Positions 1 through 7,925 of a DNA stretch of 46,480 bases are shown here, piece by piece (the stretch's first letter is position 1; each line of letters begins with the position of its first letter). The notes beneath the pieces are model-generated. The model was not told the origin of the DNA. It ran no database searches and saw nothing but the letters and a program-made list of their open reading frames with translations. Both the position numbers and the translations under genes were made by a program. The stretch is from Candidatus Hydrothermarchaeota archaeon (GTDB lineage Archaea > Hydrothermarchaeota > Hydrothermarchaeia > Hydrothermarchaeales > BMS3B): positions 1-46,480 of the forward strand of contig WANW01000029.1 in NCBI GenBank assembly GCA_015521615.1, read 5' to 3'.

Positions 1-590
1 CCTAATAAAAATAGCCAATCATTAGGAAATTCATTTCTTATTTTTTTTACAACTTCTTCAAGAAATTTCTCATCTTTAACTTTTACGTATCTGCTACTAT
101 TCTCAATTTTTTTTAGTAAACCTCCTATTCCGATATATTTGAAACCTATATCTTTAAGCTCTATATAACAATCTAAGTACTCTTCTACGCTATTCCCTTG
201 AGCTACACCAACTAAATTAAAATTATAATCTCCAGAATCATACACTTCAATTGCTTCTTTAGCACTTTTTATTGTTGCATCCTTATTCTTTAAAACATCG
301 ATTATAATACCATATTCCACACACATATTTTCGTAAACTTCAAATAATTTTTCATATCCATTAGGTATACATCCATCTTTAGTAAAAACCGCAGAATCTG
401 CCATTTTTATTATATTTTCTCCTTCAAATTCGCGAAATAATCTCTGAAAATTTTTTGATGTATTTGCATGGGCCATAATTCCAACTTTAAATGGCAATTT
501 CGAAATATTACAATATCTTAAAAGTTCAAGTGACTTTGGCCTATCTACTACAAAAAATGGTATTGGATATTTAAGTTCAATCTTTTTCAC
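1..590 (-). CDS. TGT-superfamily protein, DpdA-like (3' end truncated by window edge)
   Basis: Manual reverse translation from GTG at 590: MKKIELKYPIPFFVVDRPKSLELLRYC...GIMAHANTSKNFQRLFREFEGENIIKMADSAVFTKDG...NLVGVAQGNSVEEYLDCYIELKDIGFKYIGIGGLLKK... 'ADSAVF' resembles the TGT 'DSGGF' motif, and 'GVAQG...GFKYIGIGGL' resembles TGT 'GIVQGG...FDGYAIGGL'. Not in the supplied ORF track. Confidence 0.6.
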   Translation of the reverse strand, partial: MKKIELKYPIPFFVVDRPKSLELLRYCNISKLPFKVGIMAHANTSKNFQRLFREFEGENIIKMADSAVFTKDGCIPNGYEKLFEVYENMCVEYGIIIDVLKNKDATIKSAKEAIEVYDSGDYNFNLVGVAQGNSVEEYLDCYIELKDIGFKYIGIGGLLKKIENSSRYVKVKDEKFLEEVVKKIRNEFPNDWLFLL

Positions 591-772
591 ATTATCCCCT
601 CTCTGTGTTTTAGGAAGAGAGGTTTTTAAAGAAATGTGTATTATAAGAAATATTTAAATTTTATTATTTGCAACAATAATATCTTAGAATACTAAAATTT
701 TTTCTCTACCAGTAAATTAAGAAAAGAATAATTAAAATTATGTTTTCCTTATGATTAGTTTGCTTATATTTC

Positions 773-1132
773 TCACCCATACAAAACCGCGGGACTCTTT
801 TGCCTGATGTCCGGCACCGTTAGAGCTATATTTTTCTCTTCTTTTTCTCCCTGAAGTATAATCAGTATTAAAATTGCATTTCCATACAATTTTGTTCTTA
901 CATTACACTTTTTTAATGTGCACAAAATCTCTCTCACTCTTTCCCTGCTCAGATTCAATACCTCAGACAGATACTCGGTGGCATTAATTATCTCTATTCC
1001 AACAAGATTTTTCTTATAATCGAAGTCCAGTATTAAATTTCCCAGTTCAACACTGCCCTTGGACTTCGAATCTCTGCGAAATATGAACAGATTGTCATTA
1101 TCTCTGTCGTAGCTGAATTCGAATTCCTTCAT
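773..1132 (-). CDS. DUF2283-like protein (putative antitoxin partner)
   Basis: N-terminus 'FSYDRDNDNLFIFRRDSKSKGSVELGNLILDFDYKKNLVGIEIINATEYL' has DUF2283 character; 4-nt overlap with the upstream ORF. Confidence 0.55.
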   Translation of the reverse strand: MKEFEFSYDRDNDNLFIFRRDSKSKGSVELGNLILDFDYKKNLVGIEIINATEYLSEVLNLSRERVREILCTLKKCNVRTKLYGNAILILIILQGEKEEKNIALTVPDIRQKSPAVLYG

Positions 1133-1452
1133 CCTTTATCCACCATCCGCTGCCATCTTCGATTGATTTTTATCACGGTGGGCACTATTATCTTGTTACC
1201 GCTAAATACTAAAATGTAACGGTGAGCCTGAGTTTTACTATAGCCAAAGTAGCAGTCATACTTTTCCTCATCGGGATTACTCGACTTCTGTTTCGCGGCA
1301 AAAATCAACCTATCTGGGTTAATTATATTTTCTATGACTTCATCTATATCTATACCTCTAAACTCTGCTCGTAATTTTGCATGTCTCGTTATTATTATAT
1401 CGCTTCTTTTATACTGTTTCAATTTAGATTTTACATGATCCCTGTAATTCAT
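1129..1452 (-). CDS. DUF4258-like / RelE-type putative toxin
   Basis: 'ITRHAKLRAEFRGIDIDEVIENIINPDRLIFAAKQ...RYILVFSGNKIIVPTVIKINRRWQ' resembles DUF4258; operon with the DUF2283-like ORF. Confidence 0.5.
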   Translation of the reverse strand: MNYRDHVKSKLKQYKRSDIIITRHAKLRAEFRGIDIDEVIENIINPDRLIFAAKQKSSNPDEEKYDCYFGYSKTQAHRYILVFSGNKIIVPTVIKINRRWQRMVDKG

Positions 1453-1631
1453 GATTAACCTCTTTTTTATTTACCGGTTGTACTATAAAAATTAAGAGGT
1501 AACTGATAAATCAGAGGCAAAGATATTCCGCACACTATTTATAGTTTACACCACCAACCTGATTAAACCTAAACCACAGTTTAATTTTAACCCTGCTAAA
1601 ATTTAAATACAATTAAGGAAAAGTTAGGTTC

Positions 1632-2798
1632 ATGTATGTGGAGAGGGATGTGGAGGAAACCTTTGACAAGGTCGCTGAGGTTTACAGCATAGTGGCTCTG
1701 GTTGGAGCGAGGCAGGCTGGCAAGACCACACTCCTTAAGAAAAAGCTTGAAGAAGTGCCAAAAAGCGGATACGTTGCTTTGGACGACCCCGATGCCAGGG
1801 ACATCTTCAATGAGGACATAAAAAAATTTGAGAAGCAGTATGTAGAAGGAAATGCAATCACGGGCATAGACGAGGTACAGTACGGAAGAGACGCGGGGAT
1901 AAAGCTGAAATATCTCGCAGACAGGGGGCATAAAATCTGGGTAACTTCCTCCTCCGAAATTCTCCTCAGCAGAGATGTGCTCTCCTACCTCGTGGGAAGG
2001 GTGTCAATAATAAGACTTTACCCCTTCTCTCTGCGTGAGTTCCTGCGTGCAAAGGATATCAGGGTTTTAACCGATAGGATAAAGAGCCGAGCCGTGTGGG
2101 AGCACATAAATTATGGTGGCTATCCCAGAGTAGTTTTAACCGACGACGCTGAAATCAAGCAGATAATTCTCCGGGACCTGATAGAAACCATGCTCCTGAA
2201 GGATGTTTCCAGAAGCTTCTCAATAGAGGACATGGACGCCCTTGAAAGGTTGACAAAATATCTTGCGGCAAACACAGGAGCACTGCTCAACTATGAGTCT
2301 ATAATGAAGGCTCTGGACATATCCTTCCAGACTCTCAGGAAGTATCTAAATGCCATGGAGAAGAGCTACATCATAACCAGAGTTCCACCCTTCTATACGA
2401 ACAAAACAAAGGAGCTCACAAAAAGGTCAAAGGTCTATTTTACCGATACCGGGCTGAGAAATGCCGTTCTCAGGAGGAGCTATACCGAGCCTTCTGGGAA
2501 GATTTTTGAGAATTATGTTCTCATGGAACTCAGAAAGGCTGGCTTAGAGGTTAAATACTGGCGTACAAAAAGCGGTGCCGAGGTGGACTTTGTTGTGGAA
2601 GTGGATGGAAATCCCATGCCAGTGGAAGTTAAAACCCCCTCTCCTTCAATGAGCAGGAGCCTGGCTTCCTTTATCAGAACCTACTCCCCCGAAGAAGCCT
2701 TCGTTATATTTTACAGGGGAAATAGGGAGGAGCATGAGGTGGAAAACTGCAGAGTGGTGTTTACCGATGTTTTTGAGCTGCTGGAGAGGTGGGGCTAA
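1632..2798 (+). CDS. AAA family ATPase with C-terminal DUF4143 (COG1373 type)
   Basis: Walker A 'GARQAGKTTLLKK', Walker B-like region, C-terminal 'GKIFENYVLMELRKAGLEVKYWRTKSGAEVDFVVEVDGNPMPVEVK'. Confidence 0.9.
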   Translation: MYVERDVEETFDKVAEVYSIVALVGARQAGKTTLLKKKLEEVPKSGYVALDDPDARDIFNEDIKKFEKQYVEGNAITGIDEVQYGRDAGIKLKYLADRGHKIWVTSSSEILLSRDVLSYLVGRVSIIRLYPFSLREFLRAKDIRVLTDRIKSRAVWEHINYGGYPRVVLTDDAEIKQIILRDLIETMLLKDVSRSFSIEDMDALERLTKYLAANTGALLNYESIMKALDISFQTLRKYLNAMEKSYIITRVPPFYTNKTKELTKRSKVYFTDTGLRNAVLRRSYTEPSGKIFENYVLMELRKAGLEVKYWRTKSGAEVDFVVEVDGNPMPVEVKTPSPSMSRSLASFIRTYSPEEAFVIFYRGNREEHEVENCRVVFTDVFELLERWG

Positions 2799-2821
2799 AC
2801 AGACACCTCGCCCTTCCCGCG

Positions 2822-3421
2822 CTATAACCCCTCCCTCGCAATAAGCTCATACAACCTAGTAACCCGGTAGTACTTGTGGTGGGTTCTTGTCTCCCTTTTT
2901 AGCTTTGCTCTTCTGTGCTTTCTCTTCAGCACCTTTGCCCTGCAGAGATCAACAAGCCCCTCATCTCTCAGAGTTTCAAGCAGAATCCTTGTTCTCTCAG
3001 CTGGGATGGAGAGAGCCTTCGAAATATGGAGGTGGTTCTCGCATCCCGCCTTTTTAAGAAACTCAAGAAGCTCAAAAGCTTCCTCTGAATAGCGTTCCTT
3101 GAAGTACTGGGCAACCCCCCTCTTCAACAGGCTTCTCAGAAGGTGCTCGCCCTCTCTGCTCAGGGAGAAGTACAGGTGGTGCTTTCTCACCTCAAGGGTG
3201 AGCTTAAATCTAGCCTCACTTTTCTTTATCGCCGAGCCCGGAGTGCGCTCAACAATGCATGCCTCTTCAAAACGTCTCAGGGTGTGCATCACCTCTTCCC
3301 TTGGAAATTTGAGCCTCTTTGCAATTGCATTTGCGTAGTCTGCATTCGCCCTCCTCAGGTGGATAAGGATGTAAAGCTCCAGAGGCGAAAGCTCAAGCAT
3401 AAAATGCCTCTTCCATTGCAA
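2822..3421 (-). CDS. Winged-helix protein, DUF2250-like
   Basis: Two HTH-like segments ('LSPLELYILIHLRRANADYANAIAKRLKFPREEV', 'CENHLHISKALSIPAERTRILLETLRDEGLV'). Confidence 0.5.
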   Translation of the reverse strand: MQWKRHFMLELSPLELYILIHLRRANADYANAIAKRLKFPREEVMHTLRRFEEACIVERTPGSAIKKSEARFKLTLEVRKHHLYFSLSREGEHLLRSLLKRGVAQYFKERYSEEAFELLEFLKKAGCENHLHISKALSIPAERTRILLETLRDEGLVDLCRAKVLKRKHRRAKLKRETRTHHKYYRVTRLYELIAREGL

Positions 3422-3432
3422 TCCATAAAAGC

Positions 3433-3825
3433 TTACTCAAACACCCTCTTAAGCGGGCACCTTTCAAAATCTGAATCGTTGGAGTATATTGCCTCTGCGT
3501 TGTACTCCAGAGCGGTGGCGAGGTGAATGCTGTCTTCTAAGTCAAGCTGATACCTGCTCATAAGTTCTGCTGCCTTCTGGTAAGTACTCATTCTGAGGGG
3601 AGCGATTTTTAGATTTCTTATCTCCGCAAGCCTCTCCATCAAAACCCTTTCATCAAAGCTCTCAGCCTCTCTCTTAAGAACCACACTCACCAGCCACGGA
3701 GTAAGCGAGGAAGTTACAGCCTTTTCAGAGCCTTCTATCCTCTCCATTATTCTTGTGGCGACTTCCCCGTGCTCCGGATGATCACCAATCCAGTAAACAA
3801 TAACATTCACATCAACATACCTCAT
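3433..3825 (-). CDS. vapC: PIN-domain ribonuclease, VapC-type toxin
   Basis: 'MRYVDVNVIVYWIGDHPEHG', 'DLEDSIHLATALEYNAEAIYSNDSDFER' PIN acidic motifs. Confidence 0.85.
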   Translation of the reverse strand: MRYVDVNVIVYWIGDHPEHGEVATRIMERIEGSEKAVTSSLTPWLVSVVLKREAESFDERVLMERLAEIRNLKIAPLRMSTYQKAAELMSRYQLDLEDSIHLATALEYNAEAIYSNDSDFERCPLKRVFE

Positions 3826-4100
3826 ACTTCCCCGGATGCCTCCTCATAGGAATATTTCTCAATAAGTTCGTCGATATCCTCCTTTATATGCCTCTTTAGT
3901 TTAAAAATGCCCCTTGATTCTCTTACAACGCTCTTCCTCTTCTTGAGGATGATTTTATCATCAGAAAACTCAATTTCAAGGATCGTATTTGGTTTGAGAT
4001 TCGCCTTCTCTCTAATACTTTTCGGCAGGTACACTCTTCCAAGTCTGTCAATGGCGGTTGTTTCCATAAACTCACCATTACCATAAAATAAAATTACCAT
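3822..4100 (-). CDS. vapB: AbrB/SpoVT/MazE-type antitoxin
   Basis: 'METTAIDRLGRVYLPKSIREKANLKPNTILEIEFSDDKIILKKRK' AbrB fold; 4-nt overlap with vapC. True start is probably the internal Met (METTAI). Confidence 0.85.
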   Translation of the reverse strand: MVILFYGNGEFMETTAIDRLGRVYLPKSIREKANLKPNTILEIEFSDDKIILKKRKSVVRESRGIFKLKRHIKEDIDELIEKYSYEEASGEV

Positions 4101-4142
4101 TGTAAAATTAATACCATCAATAACAAAGCATTCGTCCGAAAA

Positions 4143-4511
4143 TCAACCCCTCTCAACCCTTACCCTGTCCCCATCTTTTGCTTTCCTTAGAACACTTACA
4201 TCGCCCGTAACTCTTCCTATTAGATTCACAGGTTCAACGGCACGGGGCTCTCCCGAGATGCTTACGGGCGTAGGTCCGAAAAATATGGCTATAGCCCTGC
4301 CGGCACACCAGAAGCAGATGTTCCCCACCTCCTGCTCCTCCCTTGCATCCTCCTCCAGCTCAGCCTCCACCGGGACGTAAAAGTACACCTCATCGCCCCA
4401 GCGGTTAACCTCTGACTCAAGGGGCAGACTCCGGTAAACCTTTCTTGCCGTTGGTGTGTCAAAGAGCTCACCCTCAAGTTCAATATCCCCAATGGTTATC
4501 CTCACCCTCAC
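4143..4511 (-). CDS. Cyclophilin-like fold protein (DUF369-like)
   Basis: 'ELFDTPTARKVYRSLPLESEVNRWGDEVYFYVPV...VGNICFWCAGRAIAIFFGPTPVS'. Confidence 0.75.
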   Translation of the reverse strand: MRVRITIGDIELEGELFDTPTARKVYRSLPLESEVNRWGDEVYFYVPVEAELEEDAREEQEVGNICFWCAGRAIAIFFGPTPVSISGEPRAVEPVNLIGRVTGDVSVLRKAKDGDRVRVERG

Positions 4512-4526
4512 CTGAGCACCCCGCGG

Positions 4527-5144
4527 CTAATTCTCCTCAAAATATTTCTTCAGAACCTTCTTCATACCGCGCCGGAGCATATCGGATGCGGTTGAGATAC
4601 TTATGCCGAAGTGCTTTGCTATCTTACGAATTCCCACCTTCTTTGGAGTATCAAAGTAACCATTAACCAGCGCATACTCCAGTATTTCCTCCTCTTTCTC
4701 TGTGAGAAGCTCCTTCTCGCCCTCAAGCTCACCTATGCGTTTAATCTCAAAGGAGTAATTCTTCTCCTCAAGAATCTTCGCAAGCTTTATCAGCGAGGAG
4801 CGCTTGGCAATTATGTCCCATTCCACCCCTTCCTCGGTGTGTCTCGCCGACTTTATAAAACAGCCCGCTTCAAGGATGCTCCTGGCAGGTATGCACTGGT
4901 GCACAGTCAGCGCCGCCTTTGCCTTACTCGCCGAAACCTTGTTGATATCCTCAAGGCTATCTGCATTTATCGCACTGAGCACGTCATCGAGGCAGGCATC
5001 GCTCTCTATCTGGAGAAGACTCTTCACCCCCTCGTTGTCGTAAGGTGCAGCATCAAGAAGCTTCACCTTTGCCTTGTTAAAAGCACGCACTGCAGCGACA
5101 GCACAGGTTTCGGGCATCCTTATCTTAAGCTTAGCCTCAATCAC
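4527..5144 (-). CDS. Bat-like HTH-10 family transcription regulator
   Basis: C-terminal 'LLTEKEEEILEYALVNGYFDTPKKVGIRKIAKHFGISISTASDMLRRGMKKVL' is a bacterio-opsin-activator-type HTH. Confidence 0.8.
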   Translation of the reverse strand: MIEAKLKIRMPETCAVAAVRAFNKAKVKLLDAAPYDNEGVKSLLQIESDACLDDVLSAINADSLEDINKVSASKAKAALTVHQCIPARSILEAGCFIKSARHTEEGVEWDIIAKRSSLIKLAKILEEKNYSFEIKRIGELEGEKELLTEKEEEILEYALVNGYFDTPKKVGIRKIAKHFGISISTASDMLRRGMKKVLKKYFEEN

Positions 5145-5179
5145 ATTGTTTTATTAATAAATTACCCTCGATAAATATT

Positions 5180-5196
5180 CCGAACATTTTCGCCAA
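5180..5196 (-). promoter_or_regulatory. Semi-palindromic motif TTGGCGAAAATGTTCGG, candidate TF site (shared with 28370-28386)
   Basis: Identical 17-mer in two intergenic regions; core CGAA-AATG-TTCG is an inverted repeat. Confidence 0.4.
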
Positions 5197-5198
5197 GT

Positions 5199-5507
5199 TT
5201 ACTGGTACTCCCGCCAGGTGTACCTGCACTTGGTGCAGCGATAGAAACGCGTCTCGGCTTCGTCAGCCTTGCGCGTCTGCAGAAGCCACCACTCTGCCTC
5301 GAGGTTGCCGCACTTGGGGCACTCAGCGCGGGTGGTGGGCAGTGTCCTTACCTCCTCGTCAACGACGACCACGCCTTCCTTCTTCTCCTCCTTGCTCACA
5401 ATTTTGTAGTCGTCCTCATTATCTATACCAGCCTCCGCACCGCAGCGCTGGCATACCAGCTTCTTGTTCTTTGGCAGCATTAAACCTCCGCACTTGTCAC
5501 AGAACAT
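5199..5507 (-). CDS. Transcription factor S (TFIIS/Rpb9-like Zn-ribbon)
   Basis: N-terminal 'CDKCGGLMLPKNKKLVCQRCG', C-terminal 'CPKCGNLEAEWWLLQTRKADEAETRFYRCTKCRYTWREY'. Confidence 0.95.
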   Translation of the reverse strand: MFCDKCGGLMLPKNKKLVCQRCGAEAGIDNEDDYKIVSKEEKKEGVVVVDEEVRTLPTTRAECPKCGNLEAEWWLLQTRKADEAETRFYRCTKCRYTWREYQ

Positions 5508-5928
5508 GCTTCTTCCTCATGTAGTCTTTTATTATATCAGCATGATCAAAGGCGAGTCTCTGCCTCATCGCCTCCTCGGGCGGAAACAATCTCGCTTCAG
5601 TGGCATCATCCTTACCCTTTAACTCGCCCTCGCCGCGGGCGATAAAGCAAACGCTAACCACATGTCCTCGGGGATCTCGCTCTGGAGCTGAGTAAACGCC
5701 AAGCAATTCCTTAACCTCAACATCCAAATTTGTCTCCTCCTTTGCTTCGCGTTTTGCTGCCTCCTCCACGCGTTCACCGCACTCCACAAAGCCTCCCGGT
5801 AAAGCCCAGGAACCAGCGAAGGGCTCGTGTTTCCTGCGGATTAGCACTATTCTCGAGCCCACCTCGATTACTATATCCACCGCCAGGGCAGGCGCCTTGC
5901 GGGAACCGCATATGCAGGGACAGCGCAT
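5497..5928 (-). CDS. NUDIX hydrolase
   Basis: Nudix box 'GGFVECGERVEEAAKREAKEETNLDVE'. Start taken at MRCPC (5928), which shares TAATG with the DUF531 stop. Confidence 0.9.
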   Translation of the reverse strand: MRCPCICGSRKAPALAVDIVIEVGSRIVLIRRKHEPFAGSWALPGGFVECGERVEEAAKREAKEETNLDVEVKELLGVYSAPERDPRGHVVSVCFIARGEGELKGKDDATEARLFPPEEAMRQRLAFDHADIIKDYMRKKHVL

Positions 5929-6461
5929 TACCCCACCTCCCTGTAGGCATGGAGCAGTGCGGGCAGCATTCCTATAACAGTGCACGTCTCAAAAGGTATG
6001 CCCTTACCCGAGAGCTCCAGATGATGCTTCGTCATCCCCAGCACCTCCCGCGGCAAGCCGCGCCTTCCCAGGCCCATAACCACGAGAAATGACCTGCCCT
6101 GCCTCGCCTGCCTGGCAAGTGCTCTGGGTGAGAGGAGCTTTTCCCTCGCCGGTTTGGACGTCGCCGCAACGGCCACGCCGAGTTGCGGCGGAAAACCACG
6201 CCCTGGAAAATCGAAGATACCAAATCTTCCCTCCTCTGCAAGAAGTTTGATATAGCGTCCGCCCTCGCCTATGGTGGTGTCTCTAGCAAGAGATTCCACA
6301 ACGCCCGAGAAGCTACCCTCTAAGGGAAAGCCAAAGAGAGCGAGGTTCATCTCAAAGGCATAACACACAGGTGCCGCTCTGGCAATACTCCGCCTGTGGA
6401 TGTCGTGTAACCTCACAGGATCATAGCTGTTGTATAACCCCAGGGTTATTCTTCCTCCCAT
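5928..6461 (-). CDS. DUF531 family protein
   Basis: 'MGGRITLGLYNSYDPVRLHDIHRRSIARAAPVCYAFEMNLALFGFP' recalled as the DUF531 N-terminal signature; track ORF extends to 6569 but MGGR is the likely start. Confidence 0.75.
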   Translation of the reverse strand: MGGRITLGLYNSYDPVRLHDIHRRSIARAAPVCYAFEMNLALFGFPLEGSFSGVVESLARDTTIGEGGRYIKLLAEEGRFGIFDFPGRGFPPQLGVAVAATSKPAREKLLSPRALARQARQGRSFLVVMGLGRRGLPREVLGMTKHHLELSGKGIPFETCTVIGMLPALLHAYREVG

Positions 6462-6895
6462 ACCGCATCCCTCGCTCTCGAAAGGAGTGCTGCAAAGGCG
6501 GTCACAGAAGCTTCTCTTAGCTCTTCTTTGCGAGAGAAACGAAGCTCCCTTGCGAGCAGAGAAACGCATTCTTCAAGGGTCAGTGCTTCCTGAAGAAACG
6601 CCTGGGCGAGTAAACTCTCTGCAAAGTCCCCGAGGCTCTGCTTATCCATGCGCGTACCAGCATGCTCACGCAGTCCTGCCTTAACCACTGCCTCTGCAAG
6701 GATTGAGTTTGAAACTTTCTTCCCCACCACTCTACCAAGAACCCTTGAAAGGGCGAGAGAGTAGATTAAGTTGGCTATGCTATCTCCGAGGGGAGAAAGC
6801 TCAGCAAAGCTGGTCTCAAAGCCCAGTGCCGGGTAGCTTTTTTTCTCCTCCCTAACTTTCCAGCTTCTTCTGCAGCTCATCAAACTCCTTCGCAA
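6446..6895 (-). CDS. Ribonuclease III family-like protein (archaeal)
   Basis: 'LSPLGDSIANLIYSLALSRVLGRVVGKKVSNSILAEAVVKAGLREHAGTRMDKQSLGDFAESLLAQAFL'. Start overlaps rpoL and is uncertain. Confidence 0.55.
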   Translation of the reverse strand: MRRSLMSCRRSWKVREEKKSYPALGFETSFAELSPLGDSIANLIYSLALSRVLGRVVGKKVSNSILAEAVVKAGLREHAGTRMDKQSLGDFAESLLAQAFLQEALTLEECVSLLARELRFSRKEELREASVTAFAALLSRARDAVWEEE

Positions 6896-7337
6896 TCTCT
6901 TTGAGCACCTGCTTCAGAACAAAGCGAGGAGGCGAGGGAATGCCGTAGTCCAGCTTTTTTGCCTCGCTCACATAGCGCTCCAGTATGCTTTTGGTTATGC
7001 CAGTCTTCTCTGCCAGTTCGTCAAGGTCTGCCTTCAGCAGGGCATTGGCTGTTGTAATCCCTGCACCTGCGAGCTGCTCCTTTCGCTTTGGGCCTATGCC
7101 GGGCACCGCAGTAATCTCAACCTCCTTCTCGCCGCTGCGGGGCACCTCTATCCCTGGCTTAACCCTGAGGTAGACCACAGGCTGGGAGAGGAGAGGATGG
7201 GCTATGCGGTAGGACGCGGCCTCAACCGCCTCGTTATCTGTAAGCGCCTCTCTGAGGAGATTGCAGAAGGTGTGATCCTCGCCTACAAGCTCAAACTCCA
7301 GCTCGGTGTCGTTCTCCCTGATAACCTTTATCTCCAC
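6852..7337 (-). CDS. rpoL: DNA-directed RNA polymerase subunit L (Rpb11-like) with internal helix-hairpin-helix insertion
   Basis: 'MEIKVIRENDTELEFELVGEDHTFCNLLREAL...ASYRIAHPLLSQPVVYLRVK' and C-terminal 'KQVLKEIAKEFDELQKKL' match RpoL. The middle 'AVPGIGPKRKEQLAGAGITTANALLKADLDELAEKTGITKSILERYVSEAKKL' is HhH-like. Confidence 0.85.
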   Translation of the reverse strand: MEIKVIRENDTELEFELVGEDHTFCNLLREALTDNEAVEAASYRIAHPLLSQPVVYLRVKPGIEVPRSGEKEVEITAVPGIGPKRKEQLAGAGITTANALLKADLDELAEKTGITKSILERYVSEAKKLDYGIPSPPRFVLKQVLKEIAKEFDELQKKLES

Positions 7338-7349
7338 TTTGCAACCTCC

Positions 7350-7925
7350 TTATATAACGCCCTTGCCGTACTCAGAGGAGTACTTTCGCGACTCATACCT
7401 GCCGCAGTTCGGGCACACCAGGCGCTTGCCCTCCAGCTTAAGCGCTATGTTGCAGTTGGTGCAGTATGCCTTAATGGCGCCGAGAGGTCGCTCAACTGTG
7501 CTAAGTGCAATTGGCACCCTTCGCGTATTTGTAACCTTCGCTAGGACAACATCCCCGATCTTAATCTCGCGGTCAATGTCCTGAACGTAGGTGCTGCGAA
7601 GCTGAGAGATGTGTATCGTGCCATATACATTGCCCGGGAGCTCTCGGCGGCTTCGCAGGAGGCGGATAAGCTTCACAAGTGCGAACTGCTGCTTTACATC
7701 CACCACCTTGCATACCGCAATATCGCCCACGCGGGGCTCTGGTATGGTGTTTGTCTTCGGCTCAACTTCAATTTTGCGCTCCTTCATGTCTATTTTGAGC
7801 ACACCCGTCAGAGAGGCAAATATCCTGCCATTCTCCTCATAGGTGCCCCTGCCCGGGATGAACTCTTCACTGAACCCCAGCTCCTCGCCGGGTACAACGA
7901 ATTCACCTGCCTCAACCATTTCCAA
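7350..7925 (-). CDS. Exosome complex RNA-binding protein Csl4
   Basis: N-terminal 'FVVPGEELGFSEEFIPGRGTYEENGRIFASLTG', S1-like middle, C-terminal Zn-ribbon 'CTNCNIALKLEGKRLVCPNCG'. Confidence 0.93.
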   Translation of the reverse strand: MEMVEAGEFVVPGEELGFSEEFIPGRGTYEENGRIFASLTGVLKIDMKERKIEVEPKTNTIPEPRVGDIAVCKVVDVKQQFALVKLIRLLRSRRELPGNVYGTIHISQLRSTYVQDIDREIKIGDVVLAKVTNTRRVPIALSTVERPLGAIKAYCTNCNIALKLEGKRLVCPNCGRYESRKYSSEYGKGVI

